Source of the DNA: Erpobdella octoculata
Taxonomy: Eukaryota; Annelida; Clitellata; Hirudinida; Erpobdellidae
Assembly (NCBI GenBank): GCA_963978895.1
Contig: OZ022238.1
Span: forward strand, 11,992,918-12,056,917
Direction: 5' to 3'
Length of the DNA: 64,000 nucleotides
Made by a program: the position numbers and the translations under genes. Below are positions 10,301-22,944 of this stretch, in pieces (positions within the stretch are counted from its first letter, which is position 1; every line of letters begins with the position of its first letter). The notes beneath the pieces were generated by a model that did no database searches, had not been told where the DNA came from, and was given only the letters and a program-made list of their open reading frames with translations.

Positions 10301-13300
10301 GACAATACCACTCCCAATAACGAAATGTTATTGCCTATAGTGTATTGTTATTTGGCCAACATCAATCTTAACATCCATGCTGGCAAGTTTGATGATTACT
10401 GATCCTCCAAAACCCAATCCACCATCAAAATCTTTGGTGGCTCCAAGGGACGTTATTTTAGCAAAACTTTAGAGGGGGCAACTTGTTCTCAGTGCCCACC
10501 AATTTTTCACAAACATTTAAAATTTTCATTTTTGCTGCCAAAAAAGCTGATGATCGGTAGGGCTGCCAAAAACACCTGATGTACATTTTCGGATCTTCGG
10601 AGACCCACTCAACCATCACAGGAGGCCCACTTCACCCAGAAGCGTACCTAGGGTCTTCTGCGTGTCACAAATTTCCCCCTGCATAACTTCTTTTTTTCTT
10701 GCTCCCAATAAAACCTGATGACCGAGTGGCGGTAGTCGGAGCTACTGTTCATTAGGCACAACAAAATAATAATACAACAAAACTTTCTTGCTCACTCAAA
10801 TTGCGCCCCCATGACAACACCCGGAGCAGCTATCCTCCTGCTCTCCTAGCTACGCCTTTGACTTCACCGTCATAGGGGCACCGCTTACCTATAAAAAAAG
10901 ACCCACTCACACTTTTGAAGCTTGGAACTCCGCCTTGCATTTGCAAGCCAGTCTCAAGCCTGGAGAAAGGAGGATGGAAAAGTTAAAAGGATCAAATTAT
11001 GATCCACGACAAGAAGTACTTAGATGCTTCTTACATACAGCTATTTCAATCTTAAAACACTTGGTGTAAAGGACTATAAACTATTATAAAAAAAAAACTT
11101 TTGAAGCTTAGACCTTACACTTATCAGGCCATTTTGAGGACCCCATTTCTATCTTTTAGGGGCTCCAAACTACGTCAGGGAGCCCGTTTAAAAGTAAATG
11201 GCAGCAATGACTCCCTGCTCTTTAATTGACATCCTTGGGGGACTTTGGGTTCAATTAGTTAAGTACCAAACCCGACTGAGTCAAATGTTTGTTTTTGAAA
11301 ATTCTGGGAAAAGTACCTATGACTACCCCATTCCTCCGGTCATCAGCTATTTTGGGAGAAAAAAACGTATGTGGTTTTGGACAAATTATAAAAAATACCT
11401 ACGACTACCACTCCCCGTCATCAGCTATTTTGGGTGAGAAAATGCAGAAAGTGTTGGAACAAGTTTGGAATATGTAGGTTATTGAAACATTTTGCTCATT
11501 ACTGCTCATACACCATATTTCATAGTTGGATATGGGTTAGGTTGACCTATGGGTTGGGTCGGGTTGAGTAGGGTCCATTTTTTTACACATGCGTGGGTTG
11601 GGTTGATAGAAAAAAATTTCAAAAAATTTAATAAAATATTTTTTCTTTTACTGTACTTGAGTTGGGTCGTTATATTTATATCAGAATCTTATTGATTTCT
11701 TTTACAAATTGTGAAGAAAATTGTTTTCCAAAATATGGAACTGTAATATAAACTCATCAATTGTCAAATGCCATTCTTTGGACCAAAATATAAGGAACTG
11801 TTGTCAAATATCGGACGTACTTTTGCCATTTTATTTTTTTAATCAATTTTATCATTATTCTCGACTTGTAATGCTTTAATTATTTTCTAAATTTAGTTTA
11901 TTCAATGCTTTGATGACCGCCAAGTTAACATCTGCACTTTGTTCCCAGTACATTAGTAGGTACATCCTGCGATTAGCAGGAGGAGCATAACCAGACAACT
12001 TTAGAATCGTCAATACTACTTTTATTGTCAGATGCATTTAGTTGTTTTAATTTTTGATTTGCATATAGATTTGAGATATCTGTTATAAATTTTATGACTT
12101 TATCATGACAAAACAAATGAATTTTTCATCATAAAAATACATTTTTTTTAAAACAACGTATTCTTGCGCAATAAAAAGTATAAAATAATTTTCCTATGAG
12201 CCTGGCCAAACTTTTGAATAAATTGTTCACATTTTGGTAAATGACTTTATAACAGTTTCTAATTCTTAAAAAACGAACAAGTTAGTACAGGCCCTTTTTG
12301 CACAAATGCAGCCCCAATTTGTGTGTCATGTGGCTGGTTTTTTGTTTTGAGTCTCTCTAAGTTTTGACAAAAATACTTTTAACTATAACAGCAAATCTCC
12401 GGAAATTTTGAGTATCTGAAAGTTGATCAAAAGCTTTTTAATGGCATTTTAATAATTTATCATTAGTTTATTAAATTAAAAAGTTGTTGTTATTATTAAA
12501 AATTGAGTATTTTGAGAAGAAAATAATCTGTAAATAAAGTACTCAGTTAATTACTTTCCTAAATAATTCAGATTATAATATATATTCAGATTATTATTCA
12601 TGCATATTATTTTGGAAATGCACGTGGGTTACTTATAGTACCAGCAGAATATTAACCGGAAACCAGTTTATTGGCGATTTAAATAATGATATAACTAACT
12701 ACATGGAAACTCCTTCGTAGAAGTAACTTGTAGCTTTATTTAGTTTATCGCAGTCATTGCCCTAAGACAATAAGTACTTTAACTTGACAAATTATTAAAA
12801 CAATGTTTAGCTGGTAGCTAATCTCTTCGCCGACAGATAGCTGGTATCGTGATGATGGGGTTCGGAATCTCCATCAAAGCCACTCCGGATAACTTCCTGT
12901 CAATGTACACTCATCAAAGCTTGGACATCAGGATCGCCGCCGACGGAATCATGCAATCGTCTGCCTCGTTCATGGTTGCCGTTGCCGTTCTGTCAATACT
13001 GTCGGGTTTTTATGGAGTCTATGTTTTCATCTTTAAAGAGAAGTCGCTTCTGAAAGCTGTAAGCTGGTTGATGTTTATGCTGTTGTTTGTCTTGTTGTTG
13101 ATGTTACTGCGTGAATGCTATTGATGACAATGATAGTGTTGATGATGGTAATGATAGTGTTGATGATAATTTTGTTTCGATGATGCTCATTTCTATTTGT
13201 TTCATAATAATATTTAGTAATCAATAATATTATTATAATGATACTCATTCAGTTTTGCGTTATCCTGGTTGTTTTGATCGTACTGAATCTCATCCTCATT

Positions 13301-13720
13301 ATCTACACTGCTTGCTACCCATCGAAGGTAATCCAAGTGGTCTTATTTTCGTGTGCAAATGTGGTAAAAGTATCATTTAGACTATTTGAGAAAAAAATAA
13401 TTCAGATTGCTAAAATGGCATAGTTGTATTTGGCAGGGGCGGCCTTTTCATGTTAAATATTGGGGGAACCATTTTTCTGCTTTTCCTCCCTCTCCTTTTA
13501 TGTGGAAAATTTTCTGAAGTTTGTCTTGCAGTTGACAAGTTTAAGAACATTTTTCAAATAATAATATTACGTTTCCCACCATGAGCACCACCTGCAGGTG
13601 TTTTTGTAGAAAAGCAAACTTTATTTCCCACTTATTTACTCTTTTTCTTTCCTTCTCGTTAAAACAAAAACTTTGTATGCTAGTTTTTTATACAAAACCT
13701 AATGCGAGGGAAATAAAAAG

Positions 13721-13782
<62 letters not shown>

Positions 13783-16700
13783 GAAAAGAGAGGAAAACAA
13801 AACATAAAACAGGAAAAACCAAACAAATGTGACGTTTATTTGAAAGTACAGTGTCCATACCATATATATAGAATAGGTATATCGGCAAGCCTGTAGTTTA
13901 AAATGGCTTTTAACTAGGCAGCCTAGGAACCAGACCAAAGAACTCCGAAAACGATTTAGAGTTTTTTTGGTTACATGAATATTCATTATTTATATTAATC
14001 GGCAATAACTTTACCGATATAAACCGATAAAGAAATGGGAAAATTTTAAATTTAATACAGCATTTGTCAATAATAATAATAATTAAAATATGGGCTGATT
14101 TTGAAATTTGTTCTACTCAATATACGGTTTTCAGCTAGCTTAAAACTTAAAATGTGTATTGCAACATTTGGCAATATCTGTTTGATTTGCCAGAGCTATA
14201 AAAATTCCAATTTCAAAACTTGTTTAATGTATTGTACAAGTATCTGCAGAAAACTGAAAAAAGTCAGAACAAAGCTTAAGATCTTTAAAATCTACAGAGA
14301 AAAAAAAAGTTTAAAATATTTTGATTAAATTTAAATGTACATCTATATATGAAAAAATTAAAACAACGTCTAAGTTTCTTAGACTAAAAGTACATCTTTT
14401 TATAACAAAAAAAATAAACAAAATTTAAATTATTTAAATTATGAGTACATCTATTTAAAAAATTCAAAGCAAAGTATAAAATCTTTAGAATATATGTACA
14501 TCTATAAAAAAGTAAAAAAAAATGTCTAAAATCTTTAGAAAATATGCACACCTACTTAAAAAAAAATCAAAGCAAAGTATAGGAATGTTCAAAATTCAGC
14601 AATGAAACCATTTCATTATTTGAATAAGTGTGATCAGAAAAAGGTCTTGCAGAAATCAATTCAGCATTTCCTTCTAAATTTGTGTTACTGTTTTCTCTAG
14701 GTTTTTTGTTGATCTGAAAGATCTCTGATTTTGTAGTTGTATTATTTGATAGACTGGGAAAAAAAGTTTAGGAATATTTAAAACAGAATTTAATTCTGAG
14801 GAGATGTATATACAATCTTAAGATTTTAGGCTTCGATACATATAACACAGATTTTTGATGTTGATTTTGTTTAATTAAGTACATGTACTCATAATTTAAA
14901 GTTTAAAATTGTTATAACTTTTTTATAAAAAGATGTACTTATAGTCTAAGAATCTTAGACTTTGCGTTGATTTTTTCATAGATAGATGTACATTTAATCT
15001 AAATATTTGATACTTTTTTTCGTAGATTTTAAAGATGTTGAGCTTTCTTCTGACTTTCAATATTTTGTAAATACTTGTACAATACATTAAACGAGTTTTG
15101 AATTTGGAATTTTGTATAGCTTTTCTGGCAAATCAAACATATATAAGATACTTGTACAATACAGTAAACTCGTTTTTAAATTGGAATTTTCCATAGCATT
15201 TTTAGCAAATCAAACAAATAATATATTGCCAAATGTTGCAGTAAAAATTTTAAGCTAGCTGTGAACAAATTTCAAAATCAGCCCATCTTTTAATTATTAT
15301 TATTGCCAAATGCTGTATTAAATTTAAAATCTTCCCATTTCTTTATCGGTTTATATCGGTAAAGTTATTGCCGATTAATATAAATAATGAATATTCATGG
15401 TACCAAAAAGACTCTAAATCGTTTTCGGGAGGCCATCTTGGCATCTCACTCAAAACTTGCTCATTCAGTCCTATTCTATATATATATATGGTCCATACAC
15501 CGCCTTCCTATTATTTGACCGACTGACGAATTCGGTCTCCAATCAGTTTAGGACAACGTCATTCAAGATGTTCAGATGGACATGACTAATTGCAGTTGCG
15601 TTCAGTCTTGACTGAGTCATGCTATTGTTTTATTAGATTAATTATTTTTTCGCTGTGAATTTGTAAGTTTTTTGGATCTATTATTGGGGGAGAACAATGC
15701 CTATACTGTCCCCTCAACTAAATTATTGAGAGGGACTTGCCCCCCGTCCCTTCCCACATTCGCCGCCCCAGGTATGCATCCGGGCTTGTATTATTTATTT
15801 GTTACCTCATTGTGTTGCCAGCATCGTCTCTTGCCAAAAGTTGTCACCCAGCGTATGTGTATAAGACAGCAAGAAACGATTGTGTATATTTTATAAATGT
15901 ACTAATCTCATAATCTCAGATCCAGTAATGATTTAATTATTAAACGTTTACATGTTGACAGGGTTTAATGCAGGAAAATATGAAGAAAACGATGATCAGC
16001 AATTTCATGCTACAAGGTGACGTTTTGCTTTGACAATTTTTTTTGACAATTTCTAACGAACGCACAGGTATTTAGTATTTAGTAAAAGGTTATCTGCGAA
16101 ATTAAATAAAGTCATTGAAGGTTGCTAATCAGTTAAAAAACAAGACAGAAATTTCTACAACCAGGAATTTAAAAATTGTTATTTCGATGCTGCTTTTGTT
16201 AGTTTTCTAGCAAGTTAATAATACTAATACTAAGATAATAAAAATATTTTCTACAAATACTGCTGCGCACCTTTTGCAAAAATTTGAACAAAATTGTATG
16301 CATATTGAATTAACTACTTATAATGATCTCCCAGTATCTCTCACACTCACTCACACTCACACATACACACACACTCACTCACTCACTCACTCACTCACTC
16401 ACTCACTCACTCACTCACACATACACACACACTCACTCACTCACTCACTCACTCACTCACTCACTCACTCACTCACTCACTCACTCACTCACTCACTCAC
16501 TCACTCACTCACTCACTCACTCACTCACTCACTCACTCACTCACTCACTCACTCACTCACTCACTCACTCACTCACTCACTCACTCACTCACTCACTCAC
16601 TCACTCACTCACTCACTCACTCACTCACTCACTCACTCACTCACTCACTCACTCACTCACTCACTCACTAACTCACTCACTCACTCACTCACTCACTCAC

Positions 16701-19551
16701 TCACTCACTCACTCACTCACTCACTCACTCACTCACTCACTCACTCACTCACTCACTCACTCACTCACTCACTCACTCACTCACTCACTCACTCACTCAC
16801 TCACTCACTCACTCACTCACTCACTCACTCACTCACTCACTCACTCACTCACTCACTCACTCACTCACTCACTCACTCACTCACTCACTCACTCACTCAC
16901 TCACTCACTCACTCACTCACTCACTCACTCACTCACTCACTCACTCACTCACTCACTCACTCACTCACTTCCGAGCAACGCCCACATAAATTAACAAGGT
17001 CAAAGATAACCCAGACCATCATTATGCATCATACGGGATTGTATGTACACCTGTACACGTACATACACATAAGGAAACCAGCGTACAAGTAAAAAACAAG
17101 CTGTCTAGCAAACGTGGTTTTTGACATCTAATCTAATTAATCATTGCAGTGGCATATAACTTTTGTTATTTGTGGTTTACGTTACCTAGAAGTGTAAATT
17201 TTGAGTCAATTCGTATAGCTGTATTACTCAAAATATTTTTTACACTTACAATTACCAATTTTATTTGAGAAACATTTTAAAGAATGTTTTAGTACTAAGT
17301 ACTAATTGCTCCCGAGCATTTATCTTGGTTTCAAATAGACATGGTTGTATGCTGTGTTGGTTAATACATGTTAGTTATTGTGAAGATAGACATGTGTGTA
17401 TGCGAGTATGTGCGTGGAAGCTTACCTGGTGATTATTGGGTAGAATCGGTGAGCCAGCGTGGGTGTTATTTGTTTATTCTTTAACTATATTTATGCGGTT
17501 AATAGTTTACAAAAAACACAGGCGCTTATGCTGATCAAAACCTGGTAATAATAAAAATAAAAACGAAATTAAAAAATGTTTTAAATTAAATTAATTAATT
17601 ACAATTCATTGATCTACCTTGCGAAAATTCTTTGAATATTATTTCAGTTATGAAAGAAATTGTAATTTGGTTCTTATTTATAATTTGACAGACATAAAAG
17701 TTGATAATAACTCAGACGTCGTTTCATTGCCACCGGATGAGAATGGGCATGCGTGGGCTTACACTCAATTAAAGGTATTTCTGATTTGTTTTATTTTTCT
17801 CTATTTAAATGTTTAATCTTTTTAGTAATTTATTTTTCATCTCACAATTTCTTCTTTTAAGAATTTATATTGAAAAAAAACTACAATTATGCAGCAATTT
17901 ATTCTATTCTAATTTATTGCAGTATTGCATGGGCTTCATTTATCCAGACAGACTAACGCTTTTACATATTTAACAAAAAACGTGTATTCGCATCAGATTT
18001 CATTTGCTTTTCTGGTTGTCAACATGATCTAAATTTGATAAACATTTATAAGATAAATTTGCTACAAATCGGCCTGTTCTTGTATCAACTTAAAAACCAC
18101 CGTGCTTATTTGAAAGTTTTTTTCACCAAATTTGTTTACATCTATTGAAACATTTTTGTTTTGAATTTCCTCATACAACCACACAATTGTTCTTCATAAA
18201 ATGTGTTGGTCCTAGAAAATATTCAACTATTCCGGACTCAATAATATCTTTAAAACCAAGAAAGAATACAAGCCCCATGTGTTAAAAAGTTTTTTTTTCT
18301 TTTGTTCATAATTTTATTTCATATCTTTTTTTATTGTTCATTTATGTTGTGGGCAGTCAAAATTGCAAAAAACAATTTCTGAAAAATGTCCCATGTTTAG
18401 TTTTTTCTCTCTGAGACTGAATTTTTTGTATTTATATTTCTTCTAGTATCCAATCTGTGTTCAATAAATTGTGTAAGAAAATCTCCACACAAACGCATAT
18501 GAGAATCATGCTAACTAAGACAACTTTTTTTATCAACGCAGACGGATTGTTGCGGGATTAATGGACCTGAAGATTACAAGTTGCTACCACTGGATCAAAA
18601 AAAGGAAAATATTACATGGCTTGGACTGTACAACCTTACAGTACCACTCTCTTGCTGCTCCCTTAAATCATCTGTCGACGTACCTCTTCATATAACCAAT
18701 TTATCAGAATGTATTAATTCTTATAATATGACAGCTGTTAATCAAAAGGTAATCATCCTTAAAAAACTAAATGTATGGTTTTATCAAATAGGTTACTATT
18801 TGGAAAATATTCATAATGTTTTGATGAGTCTCAGTTTAATAAGTTTATTTTAAAAGAGCGCTTAGGATTCTACATCAGGTTTTTTGAGTCTCGAGTAGCA
18901 GTATATCAAGTTTTTTTGCGTCACGGATCATAATTTGAGTTTTTTCTGTTTTTTTTTGTCCAGAATTGGTACTGGCTAACACTCGAATAGAAGCAACTAG
19001 TTGACTTTTTGAAAAAAAATTGTTTTTACAACGCTTATTGAATTTTAATATACCTGGCCCGTAAAAGTGTATTAAAATTAATTTGTTTTAGGTTTTAAAT
19101 TTTTTTAGAAAACTATTGAGTTTGGGTTTATAGTTTATTGATGATTTCTTTAATCAGGGATGCTACTCTTCATTGATGATCTTCTACGCTTACTCGGCAG
19201 TTGCAGTGTATCGACTCGCCCCCATTCTCATCTTGTTTCAGGTGAATGAACGCTTCATAATTCATAACCAAAAATATTGAGCTAAAAGTAACTTATTAAA
19301 AAATAATTTTGAGAAATTAAAACGATTTAAAAGAATTAATTACGTAATTAAATAAATGTTATTAACATCATTAGTAGGAAAAAATAAAAAAATAATTATT
19401 TTCGACTTTTTATTTTGTAGATAAACTTTACATATTTTTTATTTTTTATTCGAATTTAATTTTTATTTTTCATCCACCACTTCAGACTCTCCTGCTCCTT
19501 CTCTCCATCAAATACATCTACGACATGTCCAGCTATTACAGAATGGAATGA
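7361..19551 (+). CDS. Tetraspanin family membrane protein
   Basis: Four-pass membrane scaffold protein that organises partner receptors in the plasma or endosomal membrane. Exons: 7361-7429 (ATG start, MCKTAMDENLVRLIG, TM1 start), 12837-13058 (rest of TM1 with IAGIVMMGFGI, small loop, TM2), 13253-13327 (TM3), 15962-16016, 17648-17774, 18542-18748, 19158-19241 and 19486-19551 (TM4 and TGA). The large extracellular loop has the hallmark CCG in TDCCGINGPEDY, then LSCC, SEC and GC, the usual disulfide set, plus about six N-glycosylation sequons (NLTD, NNSD, NITW, NLTV, NLSE, NMTA). Total about 300 residues, somewhat longer than typical because of an enlarged loop. The 15962-16016 exon joins its neighbours only if one more small exon or a different splice site is used, so that part is provisional. 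Introns are filled with a foldback element and a long TCAC tract. Which tetraspanin subgroup it belongs to cannot be decided by eye. Confidence 0.92.
7764..8762. mobile_element. Inverted-repeat element with GGGCCGGGC-rich ends (hAT-like, non-autonomous)
   Basis: The left end reads GTACTGCACGGGCGGGGCC and the right end, on the opposite strand, GAACTGCATGGGCC; both are followed by GC-rich GGGCCGGGC/GGCCGGTC blocks that stand out in AT-rich DNA. The interior contains two copies of a segment ending in an ACAGACAGAGAAAC tract (8041-8200 and 8468-8645), which also occurs inside the element at 45679-47115. A 12-bp tandem repeat (CAAGAAAACCCT) lies at 8365-8458. No transposase is visible and no clear target duplication is found. 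Confidence 0.6.
8365..8458. repeat. 12-bp tandem repeat CAAGAAAACCCT
   Basis: About eight imperfect units in a row within the surrounding mobile element; the last units have diverged (CGATAAAATCCT, CAAGAAAATTAA). Confidence 0.9.
9394..9838. mobile_element. 445-bp inverted-repeat element (MITE)
   Basis: The first 24 bases, containing TAACTGGATCGCGCTTAG, recur exactly as their reverse complement at 9815-9838. A second, weaker inverted pair lies inside: GCTAGCCATTTTGACACC on the left and GGCGCTAAAATGGTGGCAGC on the right. No coding capacity. It is itself surrounded by another imperfectly palindromic repeat rich in TATTGGCAATACCA (about 9060-9160 and 10215-10345). Confidence 0.85.
9960..10150 (-). 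mobile_element. Fragment of a dispersed repeat family, also at 45905-46140 and 23465-23645
   Basis: The segment with TTTCAGCATAGCTTTATATT, TGGATGACAATACATGATTC and a GTGTGTGT-rich tract recurs nearly identically at 45905-46140 in the same orientation and at 23465-23645 in the opposite one. No open frame. Confidence 0.8.
10400..12830. other. Tetraspanin intron 1 filler with decayed dispersed repeats
   Basis: Contains old interspersed copies with no coding frames. One is around 10925-11100 (AAGCCAGTCTCAAGCCTGGA and AGGACTATAAACTATTATAA) and is repeated at 49125-49265. Another around 11300-11450 holds two GTCATCAGCTATTTTGGG units and resembles sequence near 21900 and 41930. A third at 11520-11610 is rich in GGGTTGGGTTGA and resembles, in reverse orientation, 37060-37215. 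Confidence 0.6.
13721..13779. repeat. (GA)n microsatellite
   Basis: About 28 GA dinucleotides in a tetraspanin intron, just upstream of the foldback element. Confidence 0.97.
13859..15491. mobile_element. Foldback element with very long imperfect inverted arms
   Basis: The left arm begins with CCATATATATAGAATAGG and the right arm ends with its complement (CCTATTCTATATATATATATGG). Matching inverted blocks then run inward: ATGAATATTCATTATTTATA, CGGCAATAACTTTACCGATA, AATGGGAAAATTTTAAATTT, CAGCTAGCTTAAAA and others, to about 14400 on the left and 14900 on the right, giving arms of roughly 600 bp. The centre (14440-14600) is an imperfect 55-bp tandem repeat with AAAGTATAAAATCTTTAGAA. No transposase gene is seen. 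The element lies in a tetraspanin intron. Confidence 0.85.
16262..17545 (+). mobile_element. Dispersed repeat copy with a long TCAC tract near its 5' end
   Basis: Sequence flanking the tetranucleotide tract matches another copy at 55166-56010: CTCCCAG before the CTCACTCAC run, then AACAAGCTGTCTAGCAA, a TGTTTTAG-ACTAAGTA segment, TGTGTGGAAGCT-like sequence, GATTATTGGGTAGA and GCGCTTATGCTGATCAAAA. The far copy has only a few TCAC units, so the tract here expanded inside a mobile repeat. No coding frame; long TH/SL-repeat frames are artefacts. Confidence 0.7.
16334..16970. repeat. (TCAC)n microsatellite, about 640 bp
   Basis: Nearly perfect tetranucleotide repeat with one ACTA interruption near 16668 and ACACATACAC interruptions near the start. 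It produces long open frames of THSL repeats that are not genes. Confidence 0.98.
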
Positions 19552-20563
19552 CGTCATCAAGCTGGAACGAACAATCATAATGGTGAACCGTCCAGGATTA
19601 AAACTCTAAATTCAAACTTAAAATAAATTTCAATTAAACTCTTTTAAGCGGATCACATAAATGCTAAAGAATCGTTTTTTAATACTTTGAGTGGTTCATT
19701 AGGACAGGTTTTTGCTGAGTTTTTTAACTGGGAAGTTTTGTTCTTATTATTATTATAAGTATAAATTTTATTATTACTGTTGTTATTAGTATCATCATTG
19801 TAATTTTCATCATCAGAATCATCATTATTGTTTTTATTGTCATTATTATTATTGTTATGTTATTATTATATTGTGGATATTGTTTCTTAGATTTGCTTCA
19901 ATTCAAGTATATTTTTACTAATCATAATAATTTGCTTATTTAAACGAATATTTGAATTATTAGTTTGATAAAAAAAGAGATAAAAAGTACACATGCAAAC
20001 AAATTTAACTCCAATTTGTATGAAGGGTTTGACTGAGGCTGTACTTTTTTAGGAGCCTAGCGGGACAGACAGGGAACAATCGACGTATTATTTATTGTTT
20101 TATTTTATTTCTGTCAAAAGCAGTGGCATCTGACAGAAAGATGATATAAATTTGTAACAGTGTAAATTATAAGACTGAGTTCTACCGTGGTTCCGCTGAA
20201 ACTGCTCCGGTCCACAACCCCGATTATTCGCCCTCAAACGTCGATTTCTGGTCTGAACTTGTTTTCTGCTGGATAGAATAGTTTCTAAGGTTGGGCTAAC
20301 ACAGTTAGTTTATCCGTTACTGCCTGTTCCTGGTATTAACAATTTGACATCAATGCATAAAAACGTTCGTATTTTATTATCATCTGCCCAATAAAGTAAT
20401 GCAAGCTGAGGTGTAGCTAGGGTATGGCCCTGACATGGGTGCCAACTGAAGGGGACGCAAAAAAGAACCTGACGTATAAATACGAAAATGGAGCGTTTAT
20501 TCAATGAATTAAAAAGTAGAAGCGTAAGTTTGAGATTTTTTCTTGATATGGAAAGCTTTAAGC
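19552..20563. other. Tetraspanin 3' UTR and intergenic DNA
   Basis: AATAAA signals lie at about 19622 and 19643 downstream of the tetraspanin stop. ATT-type trinucleotide repeats fill 19740-19870. No gene or clear element is seen up to the hAT element at 20564. Confidence 0.6.
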
Positions 20564-21842
20564 CAGGGTTTTTTAACCGGTGGGGTGCACCCCCCCCCAA
20601 TAGGGGGTGCCGTTCTAGTTTAGGGGGAGCGAAAAATAAAAGTTCAAGAAGTTAAATTTTTAAATTTGAAACAATATTTTATAAAATTTTAATTATTGCT
20701 GAGAATAATTAGACAATTTTAAAAATCTTTAATTTTGGCAATGCTTGTATTTTTGAAATCCTTTATTTTAACTTCTCCGTGTGTGCTTGCTTGAACCATA
20801 AGTTGGTACCCTTTACCACTAAAAAAAACCAACTTCCCGTTATCTAATCGAGTTGAAATTTAGCGGGCTAATTTTTTTGCTGTGGACTTTACATTCTATT
20901 AAATTGAATTCCTGGGGCATGCAGTTCCTAAATTGAGGAGAGGGTATTTTCCAAAAAATTGAAAGATTTCCATTTTTTCCTTTCAAAAAAGCTAATGACC
21001 TGGGGGTAGTCTTAGATATTTTTTAGTAACTTTATTTTCAATAACAGTAATTTTTCAAAAATCAGGTATTCTACCCAAAAAAAATTTAATAGATACTCTG
21101 AGAGAATACATTCCCCATCCCTGGAAATATCCCTGGTTATCATTTTAATTGGCATTTAAAACTGAAAAATGTCAAAATAATAACGGAAATATTCAGAAAA
21201 CTGTGTTCAGTATGTCACTTTTATCCTTGACAAAGACGAGACACAACAAACAACAGAAATGTTTTTAATGTGACAAAGTCCTGTCCAATGACAATTTAAA
21301 ACCAAACGAGCTAAAACAGCATTTCAGTGGAGTGCACTCCAACAATTCTGAATCGATTGACGTTCTTGAACAGAAAAGAGCCCGGTGTGACACCGCAGCA
21401 AGTTTAAACTAAGATTTTGGTCAATTATTGACAAACTGATACTGAATGCTTCTCACCTAATTTCTTATCAAATTGTTAACAGTAAATAGCCTTACACTCG
21501 TTTTTTAAATAGCTACCCAGCTTTGGCCAAAAATGTGCTGACTTTCATCATTCCTTTTGCAACTGCCTACTGGTGTGAGATTAGCTTTTCTGCTTTGGTG
21601 AATGTGGGAACCAAACAAAGAAGTTGATTAGATGCCGGTGACGATATGCGAATTGCCTTGTTAAAAAGATTGGTCTTCATTTTTTTGTCTTAAACGGTGG
21701 GAAGCAACAAAAATAAATTGAATAAAAAAAACTGATGCAAATCACTTACATTTTACTTATTGTTTTTATATGCAAAAGTAGGAAGGTGCGCTCAAATCCA
21801 GTTTGTCCGAAGGGGACGCGGGAAAAAAGTTAAGAACCACTG
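20564..21842 (+). mobile_element. Internally deleted ZBED-type hAT transposon with target duplication
   Basis: Ends are CAGGGTTTTTTAACC and, on the other strand, CAGTGGTTCTTAAC. They are flanked by CTTTAAGC (20556-20563) and CTTCAAGC (21843-21850), an 8-bp target duplication with one change, as expected for hAT. Two coding relics remain in order: a BED-type zinc-finger end around 21270-21405 (CDKVLSNDNLKPNELKQHFS, then GVHS) and the C-terminal dimerisation region around 21505-21660 (PFATAYWCEISFSALVNV, then LDAGDDMRIAL after a stop). The catalytic middle is missing, so this is a dead deletion derivative. Confidence 0.88.
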
Positions 21843-22944
21843 CTTCAAGCCAAAACAAGCTACTTGCAGGGACAGATCCAAGGGGGATGGGAGTTGAAAC
21901 AATACCTATGGTTCATCAGCTGTTTTGGGAAGAAAAAAAGTAAGTATATCAAGTAAATTCAAGAAACTGTAGCCAATTGTTTTTATTTTAGAGACTTATC
22001 AATCATTATCAAAGCATTAATTGAAAAAATGAAAAGCTGCCAAACTACAAAATTGAAAAAAAATATGAAAAACGAAGTTTAAAGGTTCAATTGTTCTAAA
22101 TCTTTTACCTATATTAATTTACCGTGTTTGCTTAAGTGAACAAACTTTGAGTCTAAAATCGTTTTTTTTGTCAAATTTCACAAAATATTTAAAATACAAA
22201 TAAATTATTTTAAATAAAATAAAATCTTTGGTCTTTATCCAAAAAAAAATTATCTCGGACCGAAGTTTTCCAAAAGGCTCCACCCAAGCCCTCAGCTATA
22301 ATTAAATTACACTTTGATCTGATTAATTTAGACATTCAGGTCCTGACCTAGATTTCAATCACAATGTAATTAACCTGTCGTTTGAGTAATCTGGAAGAAA
22401 AAAAACAAAATTTGACTGAACTGTCGTAACTGTTATAATTTAATGAGTAACAAATTTAAATTGCTCACGTTATTTGTTATCTTTTACGATGACATAACTT
22501 TTTAATTTAATTGTAAACAAATGTCATCAACAAACTTTCGATTGGAATCAGTAAATAAGATATATGCTCTAAAAGGTTCTTGCAGGGCTGGAATACTATA
22601 TAGTCGAGCAGATTTGTTGTAAAAAGCACCTTTTATAATTTTGGTTCTTATTTTTAAAAGCAAAGAAAAACATTGAAAATCTAGCACAATGATGCTTCGC
22701 GGATCCAAGTGAATGTTTAAAAAATTTTTTGCAAAAATCTAATAATATTTGAAAATTCGTCACGTTAACTTTTATTACATTAGTTGTTTTATTTATTTAT
22801 TTTTAATATTTGTTGTTCGATTATGTTTGTAATTTTTTGACATAGTAGTAAATATTAGTTTTTAGAGTTTTGTTAATCATAATTTGAGTAGCTGGGTTAC
22901 CCAGTGTGCCCGGGTTTTAAGAGGGATTTCCTCGATTTTCTCTC

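Noticed and set aside
11520..11610. GGGTTGGGTTGA-rich stretch as telomere repeat
   Set aside because: Irregular, short and repeated in inverted form at 37060-37215, consistent with a dispersed element fragment.
16274..17092. Long open frames with THSL/LTHS repeats
   Set aside because: They are entirely translations of the TCAC microsatellite and its flanks.
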